Positions 1 through 8,570 of a DNA stretch of 64,000 bases are shown in pieces. Below the pieces are notes generated by a model that was given only the letters and a program-made list of their open reading frames with translations, made no database searches and was not told where the DNA came from. The DNA is taken from positions 4,805,501 through 4,869,500 of the forward strand of contig NZ_JAPEPJ010000001.1 of the NCBI RefSeq assembly GCF_026340255.1, written 5' to 3'. The position numbers and the translations under genes were made by a program. Origin of the DNA: Streptomyces sp. NBC_01408 (GTDB lineage Bacteria; Actinomycetota; Actinomycetes; Streptomycetales; Streptomycetaceae). The number at the start of each line of letters is the position of its first letter. The first letter of the stretch is position 1.

Positions 1-1513
1 GGTCCCCGGCGCCAAGCCCTGCGTGGTGCGCCGCCCGCCCACCCTCGGCGGCAGCGTCCGCGGCGTCGCCAACCTCGCCGCCGTCAAGGCGATGCCCGGC
101 GTCCTGCACGTGGTCACCGTCCCGACCGGGGTCGCCGTCGTCGCCGAGACCTTCGGGCAGGCGCTGGACGCCAAGACCGCCCTCCAGGTCACCTGGGGCC
201 CCGGCCCCGCCGACCACCTGTCGGACGCGCAGATCCGCTCCACGCTGCGCGCCGCGACCCCGCCGCTGCTGGTGCCGCCCCTGCTGACCCCGTACGTCGA
301 CGCCGAGTTCGACTTCGCCTTCGTCAGCCACGCCCCGATGGAGACCAACTCCGCCGTCGCCGACGTACGGGAGGACCGCGCCGAGATCTGGTCCGGGCTC
401 AAGTCCCCGATCGTGGCCCGCCAGACGATCGCCGCCGACCTCGGCCTGCCCCTCGACAAGGTGACGGTGCACGTGGTCCAGGCCGGCGGCTCCTTCGGCC
501 GGCGGCTCTTCTTCGACGCGGCCCTGGAGGCCGCCCGGATATCCAAGGCCTGCCGCCGCCCGGTCCGGCTGATGTGGACCCGCGTGGACGACACCCGGCA
601 CGGCCGGATGCGCCCCGCCACCCACCACAAGATCCGGGCCACCCACCTGCTGGGGGAGGTGCTCAGCTTCGAACACCGCGTCGCCGCAGCCGAGACCGAC
701 TTCCGGCACGGGCTCGGCGAGATCATCACCGCCACCGCCGCGCACCTCCCGCTGGGCATCGGCAACGCCACCCTGGCGCAGACCCTCTTCCACACCACGG
801 TGAAGTCCCCCTACCACTTCGGGCTCACCACACAGGCGCTGACCGAGGTGCCGACCGGCATCCCCACCGGCTCCTGGCGCTCGGTGTACTCCGCCAACAC
901 GCGCGGCGCCGAGGAGATCGTGGTCGACGAACTCGCCGCGCGCACGGGCCGGGACCCCTACCGGTTCCGGCGGACCTTCCTGAAGACCGCCGCCCAGCGG
1001 GCCGTGCTGGACAAGGCGGCCACGGAAGGGGAGTGGGGGCGCCCGATGGAGCCGGGCTGCGCCCAGGGCATCGCCTTCCACGAGGAGTACAAGTCCCGCA
1101 CCGCCTGCCTGGTCGAGATCGACACCCGCGACCCGGAGCACGTGCGCGTCACCAAGGCCGTCATCGCCGTGGACGTGGGCCTGCCCGTCAACCCGCGCGG
1201 TCTGGAGGCCCAGATGATCGGCGGCCTCACCGACGCCATCTCCACCACCCTGCGCGCCGGACTCCACCTGGACAAGGGGCTTCCGCTGGAGGGCAGTTAC
1301 AGCCAGTTCCACTGGGCGCAGCAGCGGGACACCCCGCGCGACGTACGGGTCTTCGTGCTGCCCGCCACCGGCGAGGAGCCCGGCGGCGCGGGCGAGCTCG
1401 GGGTCCCGGCGGCCGTCGGGGCGATCGCCAACGCCTGGGCCCGGGCCACCGGTTCCAAGCCGCGCAGCTTCCCCCTCGACTTCGACGTCGACTTCACCCC
1501 CTACCCCCGCTAG
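1..1513 (+). CDS. Molybdopterin-binding oxidoreductase large subunit (isoquinoline 1-oxidoreductase beta-like), 5' truncated
   Basis: Xanthine-dehydrogenase-superfamily large subunit that binds the molybdenum cofactor and hydroxylates an aldehyde or N-heterocycle. The window starts inside the gene; the open frame runs from base 2 with no preceding stop, so only about the C-terminal 503 residues are visible. The GGSFGRR segment followed by a long Arg-rich helix is typical of IorB/NicB-like subunits, as is the glycine-rich C-terminal GGAGELGVP segment. The next gene, 12 bases on, encodes the matching [2Fe-2S] subunit, so the two form an operon. The substrate cannot be told from sequence. The natural N terminus, often a Tat signal in this family, lies outside the window. 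Confidence 0.9.
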   Translation, partial: VPGAKPCVVRRPPTLGGSVRGVANLAAVKAMPGVLHVVTVPTGVAVVAETFGQALDAKTALQVTWGPGPADHLSDAQIRSTLRAATPPLLVPPLLTPYVDAEFDFAFVSHAPMETNSAVADVREDRAEIWSGLKSPIVARQTIAADLGLPLDKVTVHVVQAGGSFGRRLFFDAALEAARISKACRRPVRLMWTRVDDTRHGRMRPATHHKIRATHLLGEVLSFEHRVAAAETDFRHGLGEIITATAAHLPLGIGNATLAQTLFHTTVKSPYHFGLTTQALTEVPTGIPTGSWRSVYSANTRGAEEIVVDELAARTGRDPYRFRRTFLKTAAQRAVLDKAATEGEWGRPMEPGCAQGIAFHEEYKSRTACLVEIDTRDPEHVRVTKAVIAVDVGLPVNPRGLEAQMIGGLTDAISTTLRAGLHLDKGLPLEGSYSQFHWAQQRDTPRDVRVFVLPATGEEPGGAGELGVPAAVGAIANAWARATGSKPRSFPLDFDVDFTPYPR

Positions 1514-1525
1514 CAGGAGTACGCC

Positions 1526-1981
1526 ATGCCCTCGCACACCTTCACCGTCAACGGGCAGAGCGTCACCGTGGACGCCCCCGACGATCTGCCCCTGCTGTGG
1601 GTGCTCCGCGACATGCTGGGCGTCACCGGTCCCAAGTACGGCTGCGGCGTGGACGTCTGCAAGGCCTGCACCAGCCACCTCGACGGTACGGACGTCCGGC
1701 CGTGCGTGGTGCCCGTCTCCGCCTGCGCGGGGAAGGCGGTGACCACCATCGAGGGACTGGCCGACGGGGACGAGCTGCACCCCGTGCAGGAGGCCTGGCT
1801 CGAACAGGACGTAGCCCAGTGCGGCTTCTGCCAGCCCGGCCAGATCATGGCGGCGGTCGCCCTGCTGAAGCGCACCAGCCGGCCCACCGACGAGGACATC
1901 GACGCGATCGCCAACATCTGCCGCTGCGGGACCTATTTCCGCATCCGGGAGGCCATCCGCAGCGCGGCCGCGAAAATGTAG
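1526..1981 (+). CDS. [2Fe-2S]-binding oxidoreductase small subunit (isoquinoline 1-oxidoreductase alpha-like)
   Basis: A 151-aa electron-transfer subunit that passes electrons from the molybdenum site of the upstream subunit to an acceptor. The plant-type ferredoxin cysteines are visible ([10 protein letters not shown] plus a later Cys), followed by the second cluster domain with QCGFCQPGQ and NICRCGTY motifs. Length and domain order match two-subunit enzymes lacking an FAD subunit. The ATG has an AGGAG sequence 7 bases upstream, and the gene follows the large subunit by 12 bases. A perfect 13-bp hairpin 32 bases after the stop probably ends the operon. Confidence 0.92.
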   Translation: MPSHTFTVNGQSVTVDAPDDLPLLWVLRDMLGVTGPKYGCGVDVCKACTSHLDGTDVRPCVVPVSACAGKAVTTIEGLADGDELHPVQEAWLEQDVAQCGFCQPGQIMAAVALLKRTSRPTDEDIDAIANICRCGTYFRIREAIRSAAAKM

Positions 1982-2013
1982 GCGCGGCCCCGCGGCGCGG
2001 GCGGGCACGGCGG

Positions 2014-2052
2014 CCGGACCCCGGTGCTTCCCCCGTGAACACCGGGGTCCGG
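2014..2052 (+). terminator. Hairpin terminator after the molybdenum hydroxylase operon
   Basis: Perfect 13-bp inverted repeat, arms 2014-2026 (CCGGACCCCGGTG) and 2040-2052, with a 13-base loop. There is no T-run, as is usual in Streptomyces. Confidence 0.7.
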
Positions 2053-2159
2053 TGCCTGTGGCCAAACCTAGGCGCCCACCGGCCCGTTCGCAGGATTCGG
2101 TGTGCCCAGTGGCCGGGCGAGACCGGTATCACTGCGCACAGTGTGCGGCGGATGGTTGA

Positions 2160-3737
2160 ATGCGGCGGCCCCCTGACCCGGACCGGAGGGAGCGTCCCAT
2201 TCAGCACCGCGCCGTCCCGCCCGCACAGCCCCCGTCGCCGTCCTCGGACCGGTCGCGGTCCGACGACGTCCTCAGGCTCCACCGGCTCGCCCACACCGGC
2301 GGTTCGGCCGCACTGCTGGAATGGCTCGCCGCACGGCTGGGCGGCTGGACCGGGGTGGTGGACACGGTGGAGGCCCTGGGACCCGAACTCGCCGTACGGG
2401 GCGCCGCCGAGATGAGCGCCCGGGGCGTGCGCTCGGCCGTCCTGCACAGCGGCGGCTCCGTGGCGCTGCTGTTCGCGCTGGAGGGCGGGCGCGCGCTGGC
2501 CGCCGTACTGGAGCGCCCGCACCACCAGGGCGCTCCGGCGCTGCTCGCGGACGCCGCCGTACCGCTGGCCCTCGTCCTGCGCGCCGAGGAGGCCGTACGG
2601 CGTGAAGAGCGGGCGGCGCTCGCCGAGGCGCGGGCCCGCGAGGCGGTGCTGCACCTGCTGATGAACGGCCGGCTCTCCACCGCCCACCAGATCGCCGGGG
2701 CGCTCGGCCCCTCGCTGCCCGAGCCGATGCGGATGTACGTCGTCGAGTGCCCGACCGGGAGCCGCGCCGAGGTGACCCGGCTGTGCGAGGAGCTGACGGG
2801 CGGCCAGGCCTGGATCGTGCGCTGCCCGGTGTACGTACGCCACCTCATCGTGTTCGTCCCGGCCGGCCTGGCCGCGGTCGCCGCCGACCACGACCCGCTA
2901 GCAGCGGCCCTGGTGGGCGCGGCCCCGGACTGCGTGGTGGGCGTCAGCGGGGAGTTGTTCCTGCGCGAGGCGCCGGCCGCCTACGGCCAGGCCTTCCACG
3001 CCCTGGCCGTCGCCCGGGGCCGGGACGAACGGCACGCCCGGTTCGGGCCGGGACCCGAACTGGCGCTCGCCGCCCACGGCGCGGGGGCGGGCTGGGCGCG
3101 GGCCCTGCTCGCGCCCCTGCACGCGTACGAGCCCCGTCGCCTCCAGGACCCGGGTGCGCAGGAACTGCGCGCCACCGCCCACGCCTGGCTGAACTTCACC
3201 TCGCACGCGACCCGGCTGCTGAAGATCCACCGCAACACGCTGGCCGGACGCCTGCGTCTGATCGAGGCCGTGCTCGGCCTGGACCTGGCGCGCCTGCCCG
3301 ACCAGGCGGCGCTTTCCCTGGCGCTGCGGCTGACGCCAGGCGCCGCGCGGCCGGGCGGGCGCGGGGCCACCGTACGCGCGGACACCGTACGCGCGGACAC
3401 CGTCGGTGCCCGGGCCGGAGCCACCGGGCCGCTGCCGGACCTGTGGGCGGCCCTCGACGACGTGCTGCGCGATCCGGGGCTGACCGACTGGGCCCGGACC
3501 CATCTGGGACCGCTCGCCGGCGCCGGGGCCCCGCCGGGTGCCCGTGCGACCATCCGCACCTGGCTGGACCACGACGCCCAACTCGTCCCGACGGCAGCCG
3601 CGCTGGGCATCTCCGTGCCCGGCGCGCGCAAGCGGCTGACGCGCATCGAGGCCGTGCTGGAACGGTCCCTGCTCCAGTGCCCGAGTACCCGCCACGACCT
3701 GTGGCTGGCGCACCGAGCCGAAGAGCTCGCCGGGTGA
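2160..3737 (+). CDS. PucR family transcriptional regulator
   Basis: A 525-aa regulator with a C-terminal PucR-type helix-turn-helix at about residues 345-385 (motif IHRNTLAGRLRLIEAVLG). A second related helix-turn-helix-like segment lies at the extreme C terminus (about 465-500, VPGARKRLTRIEAVL). The middle resembles the GGDEF-like sensor domain of this family. It may control the upstream oxidoreductase or the downstream permease. Between the two HTH segments is a codon-in-frame 15-bp tandem duplication (bases 3369-3398) that repeats TVRAD. The start is uncertain because the ATG at 2160 has only a weak Shine-Dalgarno site. Confidence 0.8.
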   Translation: MRRPPDPDRRERPIQHRAVPPAQPPSPSSDRSRSDDVLRLHRLAHTGGSAALLEWLAARLGGWTGVVDTVEALGPELAVRGAAEMSARGVRSAVLHSGGSVALLFALEGGRALAAVLERPHHQGAPALLADAAVPLALVLRAEEAVRREERAALAEARAREAVLHLLMNGRLSTAHQIAGALGPSLPEPMRMYVVECPTGSRAEVTRLCEELTGGQAWIVRCPVYVRHLIVFVPAGLAAVAADHDPLAAALVGAAPDCVVGVSGELFLREAPAAYGQAFHALAVARGRDERHARFGPGPELALAAHGAGAGWARALLAPLHAYEPRRLQDPGAQELRATAHAWLNFTSHATRLLKIHRNTLAGRLRLIEAVLGLDLARLPDQAALSLALRLTPGAARPGGRGATVRADTVRADTVGARAGATGPLPDLWAALDDVLRDPGLTDWARTHLGPLAGAGAPPGARATIRTWLDHDAQLVPTAAALGISVPGARKRLTRIEAVLERSLLQCPSTRHDLWLAHRAEELAG

Positions 3738-3798
3738 CACCGGCGGCGTAGGGGGTGAAGACCGCGAATCGGGCAGGATCATGCACGATCATGCCGAA

Positions 3799-5751
3799 AT
3801 GAGGCGTATCAATGCGAAACGCGTGCTGGTCGGTGAGCCCCTCGACACCGCGCGCCTGGGCGAGACCCTGCTGCCCAAAAGGCTCGCCCTGCCGATCTTC
3901 TGCAGCGACCCGCTCTCCTCCGTGGCCTACGCCACCGAGGAGATCCTGCTGATCCTCGCCCTCGGCGGCGTCGCGCTGCTCCACCTCGCCTGGTACGCGG
4001 CCGCCGCCATCGTCTTCCTGCTGGTGGTGGTCATCGCCTCCTACCGGCAGACCTGCCACGCCTACCCGGGCGGGGGCGGCGCGTACATCGTCAGCTCCGA
4101 GAACCTCGGGCCCACCGCCGCGCTCACCGCCGCCAGCGCGCTCCTCGTCGACTACGTGATGACCGTCGCGGTCTCCGTCGTCTCCGGAGTCTCCGCCATC
4201 ACCTCGGCCGTCCCGGCGCTCAGCGACCACGAAGTGGCCCTGTCCGTCGGCTTCGTCGTCCTGCTGACCCTGATGAACCTGCGCGGCGTCCGCGAGTCGG
4301 GCCGCGTCTTCGCGATTCCCACCTACGGTTTCGTCCTCGTCATCTACATCATGTTCGCGTGCGCCGCCGTACGGCTGGCGACCGGCGACACCATCCGCGC
4401 CGAATCGGCCCACCTGCCCATCACCGCGGAAGGCACCTACACCGGCCTCGCCCTCGTGTTCCTCGCGATGCGGGCCTTCGCCTCCGGCTGTACTGCGCTC
4501 ACCGGTGTCGAGGCGATCAGCAACGGCGTTCCCGCCTTCAAGAAGCCCAAGGCCAAGAACGCGGGGAACACCCTCGCTGCGATGGGCGTGCTCTCGGTGA
4601 CCATGTTCGTGGGCATCACCGCCCTCGCCATGACCTACCAGGTGCACGTAGCGGAGGACCCCACCGAACTGGGCCTGCCGCCCGGCACCCCGATGTCCAC
4701 CGCCCTGGCCCAGATCGGCCGCGCCACCTTCGGGAGCTGGCACTTCCTCTTCTACCTGCTTCAGGCCGTCACCGCCGGCGTGCTGATCCTCGCCGCGAAC
4801 ACCGCCTTCAACGGCTTCCCGATGCTCGCCTCCATCCTGGCGAAGGACGGCTACGCGCCCCGTCAGCTCTACAACCGCGGCGACCGGCTCGTCTACTCCA
4901 ACGGCGTCGTGCTCCTCGCGCTCGTCGCGATCGCCCTCATCATCGCCTTCGACGCCCAGCTGACCCGCCTCATCCAGCTCTACATCATCGGGGTCTTCGT
5001 CTCCTTCACCCTCTCCCAGTCGGGCATGGTCCGGCACTGGAGGAGGGAACTCGCCTCACCGGCCACCCCGCGCGCGGAGCGGGTGCACATCCACCGCCGC
5101 CTCGCCATCAACGCGGTCGGCGCCACCCTGACCGCCCTGGTCCTGGTCATCGTCCTGGTCACCAAGTTCACGCACGGGGCCTGGCTGGTCGTCATCGCCA
5201 TGCCGCTGCTCTTCCTCGGCATGAAGGGCGTACGCCGTCACTACGACCAGGTCGCCCGGCAGGTCGCCGTCACCCCGGGCGCCCGGCCGCGCAAGCCCTC
5301 CCGCCACCACGTACTGGTCCTGGTCGCCTCCGTGCACGCCCCGACCCTGAAGGCCCTCGGCTACGCGCAGGGCCTGCGGGCCGACACCCTGACGGCGGTC
5401 ACCGTCGCGGCGGACGAGGAGGACGCGGCCCGGCTGCGGCAGGACTGGGCCGAGCACGATCCGGGGCTCCCGCTGAAGATCCTGCACTCGCCCTACCGCG
5501 AGGTGGTGGGGCCGATCCTGACCTACATCCAGGAACTGGCCGCGGACTCCTCGACGGACATGCTGTCGGTGGTGATCCCCGAGTACGTCGTGGGCCACTG
5601 GTGGGAGCAGCCCCTGCACAACCAGAACGCGCTGCGGCTGAAGGCGCGGCTGCTGTTCACTCCCGGGGTCGCGGTGATCGACGTGCCGTACCGGCTGGAG
5701 TCGGCGAAGACCGCCGAGCAGCCGGGTCGCCAGGACGCGGAACGGGCATAG
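3799..5751 (+). CDS. APC-superfamily permease, KimA-like (potassium or amino acid uptake)
   Basis: About 650 aa with an N-terminal APC transporter core of roughly 12 hydrophobic helices (motif FCSDPLSSVAYATEEILL near the N terminus) and a cytosolic C-terminal domain of about 150 residues beginning near RKPSRHHVLVLVASVH. This layout matches the KimA/YdaO high-affinity potassium importers, which in Bacillus are inhibited by c-di-AMP. Amino acid transport cannot be excluded. An in-frame ATG at 3781 is an alternative start, but the family N terminus (RVLVGEPL about six residues in) favours 3799. Its 3' end overlaps the convergent regulator gene by 95 bases. Confidence 0.85.
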   Translation: MRRINAKRVLVGEPLDTARLGETLLPKRLALPIFCSDPLSSVAYATEEILLILALGGVALLHLAWYAAAAIVFLLVVVIASYRQTCHAYPGGGGAYIVSSENLGPTAALTAASALLVDYVMTVAVSVVSGVSAITSAVPALSDHEVALSVGFVVLLTLMNLRGVRESGRVFAIPTYGFVLVIYIMFACAAVRLATGDTIRAESAHLPITAEGTYTGLALVFLAMRAFASGCTALTGVEAISNGVPAFKKPKAKNAGNTLAAMGVLSVTMFVGITALAMTYQVHVAEDPTELGLPPGTPMSTALAQIGRATFGSWHFLFYLLQAVTAGVLILAANTAFNGFPMLASILAKDGYAPRQLYNRGDRLVYSNGVVLLALVAIALIIAFDAQLTRLIQLYIIGVFVSFTLSQSGMVRHWRRELASPATPRAERVHIHRRLAINAVGATLTALVLVIVLVTKFTHGAWLVVIAMPLLFLGMKGVRRHYDQVARQVAVTPGARPRKPSRHHVLVLVASVHAPTLKALGYAQGLRADTLTAVTVAADEEDAARLRQDWAEHDPGLPLKILHSPYREVVGPILTYIQELAADSSTDMLSVVIPEYVVGHWWEQPLHNQNALRLKARLLFTPGVAVIDVPYRLESAKTAEQPGRQDAERA

Positions 5752-7048
5752 CCCGGTCGGCCGGGCCGCGGCCGGCACCCGCGCCCTGCCCCGGGCGCGC
5801 CGGGCCCGGATCGGCGGCGGCCCGCTGGACGACCGCCGCGTGCGCGAGCGCCAGTTCGACCACGTGGGCCGGGTCGGCGAGGGTGCGGCCGGTGAGCCGC
5901 TCCATGCGGCGCAGCCGGTTGGAGACGGTGTTGCGGTGGCAGTACAGCCGCTGGGCCGCGTGGATCGTCGAGCCCTGACAGGCCAGCCAGGTCCCCAGGG
6001 TGGTCAGCAGCACCCGGCAGTCCTCCGCGGGCAGCGCCAGTACGGGCCCCAGCACCACCTGGCGCAGCCGGGCGGCGAGTTCGGCCTGCGCCGCGACGAG
6101 CGCCGCGGGCAGCCGTTCGTCCAGCAGGACGGTGTACGGGCCGCCGCCGGACACGGGCGCGGTGCGCAGTGCGAGGGCTGCCAGCCCCCGGGCCCGGGCC
6201 AGTTCGGCGGGCGCCTCCACGACCGGGCTGACCCCGGCGCGGAGCCCGAACGGCGCGAGCAGTTCCCGTACGGACTCCAGCGGATGGTGGCCCAGCTCCA
6301 CCAGGCCGGTCTCCCCGTCGGCGCGGATCCTCCACAGCACGCGCGGCCCCGAGCCGGAGCCCGGCCCGACGGACGCGACCCCGGACGCCGCCACGCCCGC
6401 GACCCCGGACGGGCTCCGGGGCGCGGGCGTGGCACCCGGCGGCAGGGCCGGGCCGGCGGGGCCGACGGCGACCACCGCGAAGCGCCCCCGTTCCGGCAGC
6501 CCCAGCTGCGCGGCGGCCTCCGGGGCCGCCGGCCCGTCCGCGGCTCCCGCCCCGTCGAGCAGGACGTCCAGCAGGGCCGCGCGGCGCTCCCGGTCGCGCT
6601 CGCCGCGCACCGAGTCCGTACGCCGGTACGCCTCGGCCACGGCGTCCGTCATCTGGTCCAGCACGTCCCACAGGGCGTTCGCTCCCGGCAGCAGCCGGGG
6701 CAGCGCCGCGCGGTCGTACGCGGTGACGGACTCGGTGAGGGCCTGCCACAGCAGCCGCCCGCCCAGGCGGTAGGTACGCAGCAGCGAGGCGAGCGGCAGC
6801 CCCTGCCCGGCCCGGAGGGTGCCGGTGGCCCGGGCGTCGGAGAGGTCCACCGGCAGCCCGCGGAGGCTGCGCGCCAGGCCCTCGACGGCCTGCCGGAGGT
6901 TGTGGTGGATCCGCTCGCGCAGCTCGGCCCGGCCGAGCAGGGCGGCGTACGCGGGGTCCTCGGCCAGGGTCCGGTCGGCGAGCCGGTCCGCCACCGGGGC
7001 GAGCCGGCGGTACAGGTCCTCGCGTATCTCCTCGATGATCCGCTCCAT
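5657..7048 (-). CDS. PucR-type helix-turn-helix transcriptional regulator
   Basis: A 463-aa protein. The N-terminal helical region (MERIIEEIREDLYRRL onward) resembles the RsbRD-type N-terminal domain of many Streptomyces PucR-like regulators. The C-terminal HTH is plain at about 370-410 (motif YCHRNTVSNRLRRMERLTG). ATG at 7048 was chosen because the HTH-family N terminus starts there; the 36 codons upstream are not family-like. It is divergent from the TetR gene and convergent with the permease, overlapping the latter's 3' end. No ligand can be assigned. Confidence 0.8.
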   Translation of the reverse strand: MERIIEEIREDLYRRLAPVADRLADRTLAEDPAYAALLGRAELRERIHHNLRQAVEGLARSLRGLPVDLSDARATGTLRAGQGLPLASLLRTYRLGGRLLWQALTESVTAYDRAALPRLLPGANALWDVLDQMTDAVAEAYRRTDSVRGERDRERRAALLDVLLDGAGAADGPAAPEAAAQLGLPERGRFAVVAVGPAGPALPPGATPAPRSPSGVAGVAASGVASVGPGSGSGPRVLWRIRADGETGLVELGHHPLESVRELLAPFGLRAGVSPVVEAPAELARARGLAALALRTAPVSGGGPYTVLLDERLPAALVAAQAELAARLRQVVLGPVLALPAEDCRVLLTTLGTWLACQGSTIHAAQRLYCHRNTVSNRLRRMERLTGRTLADPAHVVELALAHAAVVQRAAADPGPARPGQGAGAGRGPADRAMPVPRPGDPAARRSSPTPAGTARRSPRPRE

Positions 7049-7142
7049 GACGGGCAGCCTGACACGCGGGAGGCGGCGGTGGGGAGGGTCCGGATGAGGG
7101 CCTGACCCGAAAGACAGGTCTTCCCCGCATCCGCTACCGTGA

Positions 7143-7178
7143 CCGAAGTACTGCACTTGCAGTGATCACTTTCCCGTG
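7143..7178. promoter_or_regulatory. Candidate operator in the divergent PucR/TetR gap
   Basis: A dyad of ACTGCA and TGCAGT around a CT centre (7150-7163) lies next to a second palindrome, AGTGATCACT. It is 40 bases upstream of the TetR ATG, the place expected for an autoregulatory TetR operator. Binding is inferred from position only. Confidence 0.5.
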
Positions 7179-7202
7179 CCACCCCCGTCCCCAGGAACCG
7201 CC

Positions 7203-7766
7203 ATGCGCCAGAATCCGCAGCGCCGCGCCGCGCTGCTCGACGCCGCCATCGAAGTCCTGGCGCGCGAGGGCTCGCGGGGCCTGACACTGCGGGCCGTGGA
7301 CACGGAGGCGGGCGTGCCCATCGGCACCGCCTCGAACTACTTCGCCAACCGGGCCCAGCTGCTCGTGCAGATCCTGCACCGCACCCGGGAGCGGCTGACC
7401 CCCGACCCGGCGGACCTGACCGGCCCGCTGGACACCGAAGTGCTGCTCGGGCAGCTCCTGGAGCGGATGAGGCGCGAGCGCAGCGTGCACATCGCGATGC
7501 TGGAGCTGCGCCTGGAGGGCACCCGGCGCCCCGAACTCCAGGCGGAACTCGCCGGGTTCCAGGCCGCCGAGCTGGAGGCCAACGTCGACTGGCACCTGGC
7601 GGCGGGCCTGCCGGGGGACCGGCAGGGCGTGGTGCTGCTCTACCTCGCCATGCTCGGCCTCATCGTCGACGACCTGACCGTGCCCGGCCTGCTGGCGCCG
7701 CACTCGGTGGAGGGGCTCATTCAGGTGATGGTCGAGCGTCTCCTCCCGGAGCGCCCCGCGGACTGA
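7203..7766 (+). CDS. TetR family transcriptional regulator
   Basis: A 187-aa protein with a canonical TetR N-terminal DNA-binding domain: a helix LLDAAIEVLAREG, the recognition helix region AGVPIGTASNYFANRAQL at about 39-56, and a helical ligand-binding C-terminal part. The ATG at 7203 has AGGA 8 bases upstream. The gene diverges from the PucR-type regulator, with a palindrome between them. The target is unknown; the divergent gene or itself is most likely. Confidence 0.88.
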   Translation: MRQNPQRRAALLDAAIEVLAREGSRGLTLRAVDTEAGVPIGTASNYFANRAQLLVQILHRTRERLTPDPADLTGPLDTEVLLGQLLERMRRERSVHIAMLELRLEGTRRPELQAELAGFQAAELEANVDWHLAAGLPGDRQGVVLLYLAMLGLIVDDLTVPGLLAPHSVEGLIQVMVERLLPERPAD

Positions 7767-7810
7767 CTATCGTGCCGGTGGGGGGAGCACCGACGTCGCG
7801 GGGGGAATCC

Positions 7811-7912
7811 GTGGGGGGACCAAGGGACGCCGGACACCGTTTCGGCCATTCCCTGCCCCGGCGCCTGATCGAGGACGCGGTCCTCCCGGCGTTCGCCTCC
7901 TGCACCAGGTAG
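7811..7912 (+). CDS. Possible 33-aa small ORF (hypothetical)
   Basis: A GTG start with GGGGGGAA directly upstream opens a 33-codon frame with mostly G/C third positions, ending at TAG (7910-7912). No family is recognised. It sits in the 375-base gap (7767-8141) before the roadblock cassette; the rest of that gap holds no other gene that can be supported. It could be a leader peptide, a gene remnant, or chance in GC-rich DNA. Confidence 0.25.
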   Translation: MGGPRDAGHRFGHSLPRRLIEDAVLPAFASCTR

Positions 7913-8141
7913 CGGCCCGGGCCGGGGCCGGTGCGGAGCGGGCCGTTCCGGCTCGCGGACTGTCTTCCGCTCCCTGCGTGATCAAAAGTGGACGGGTTCC
8001 GGCCAAGCTCTCGGGCGCATCCGCGCATGTTCCAGCGGAAAATGCCAGAACGCCCTTTCGCAGTGTGGAAGTTGAGTAGGTTCCCTCCTGTCGCGCCGTA
8101 CAACCGTGCACCCCGCACGTCCGGCCGGGAGGGGAACCCGA

Positions 8142-8570
8142 GTGCCCGGGATCGACGAATGTCTGCTCGAAGCCATGGCCCTGCCTGGTGCGCGGGGGGC
8201 CGCGCTGGTCGACTGGAGCAGCGGACTGGCCCTCGGCACCGCCGGGGACTCGCCCGTGGGCGACCACGAGACGACGGCCGCCGAGACCGCCGAACTGGCC
8301 CGCGCGGCCGCCGAGTACGAGTCCTTCGCCCCGGCGGAGGACGGGCCGGACGGGCCGGCGCCCCGGGGCGGAGCGGGCCCCGGCCTCTCCGGGCCGCCCG
8401 TCGAGGACCTGATCGTCACCACCCGCACCGGCTACCACGTGCTCCGCTTCGTCGAGACCAGCTTCGACAGCAGCGTCTTCCTGCACCTGTGGCTCGACCG
8501 GGCCGACGGCAACCTCGCCCTCGCCCGCCACAGACTCCGCGCACTGGCCGAAGGGCTGGTGCTCAGATGA
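8142..8570 (+). CDS. Roadblock/LC7-like small protein (cassette gene 1)
   Basis: 142 aa. It shares an ordered set of motifs with cassette gene 4: GAALVDWSSGLALGT near the N terminus, then VEDLIVTTRTGYHVLR, a hydrophobic strand, and NLALARHRLRALAEG at the end. The pattern suggests the roadblock/LC7 (MglB-like) fold, whose members bind small GTPases or form scaffold dimers. An acidic insert (about 45-85) separates the first two motifs and is absent from gene 4. The GTG start has GGGAGGGG 6 bases upstream. The stop overlaps the next ATG (ATGA), so translation is coupled. The fold call is by pattern and is moderately secure. Confidence 0.7.
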   Translation: MPGIDECLLEAMALPGARGAALVDWSSGLALGTAGDSPVGDHETTAAETAELARAAAEYESFAPAEDGPDGPAPRGGAGPGLSGPPVEDLIVTTRTGYHVLRFVETSFDSSVFLHLWLDRADGNLALARHRLRALAEGLVLR

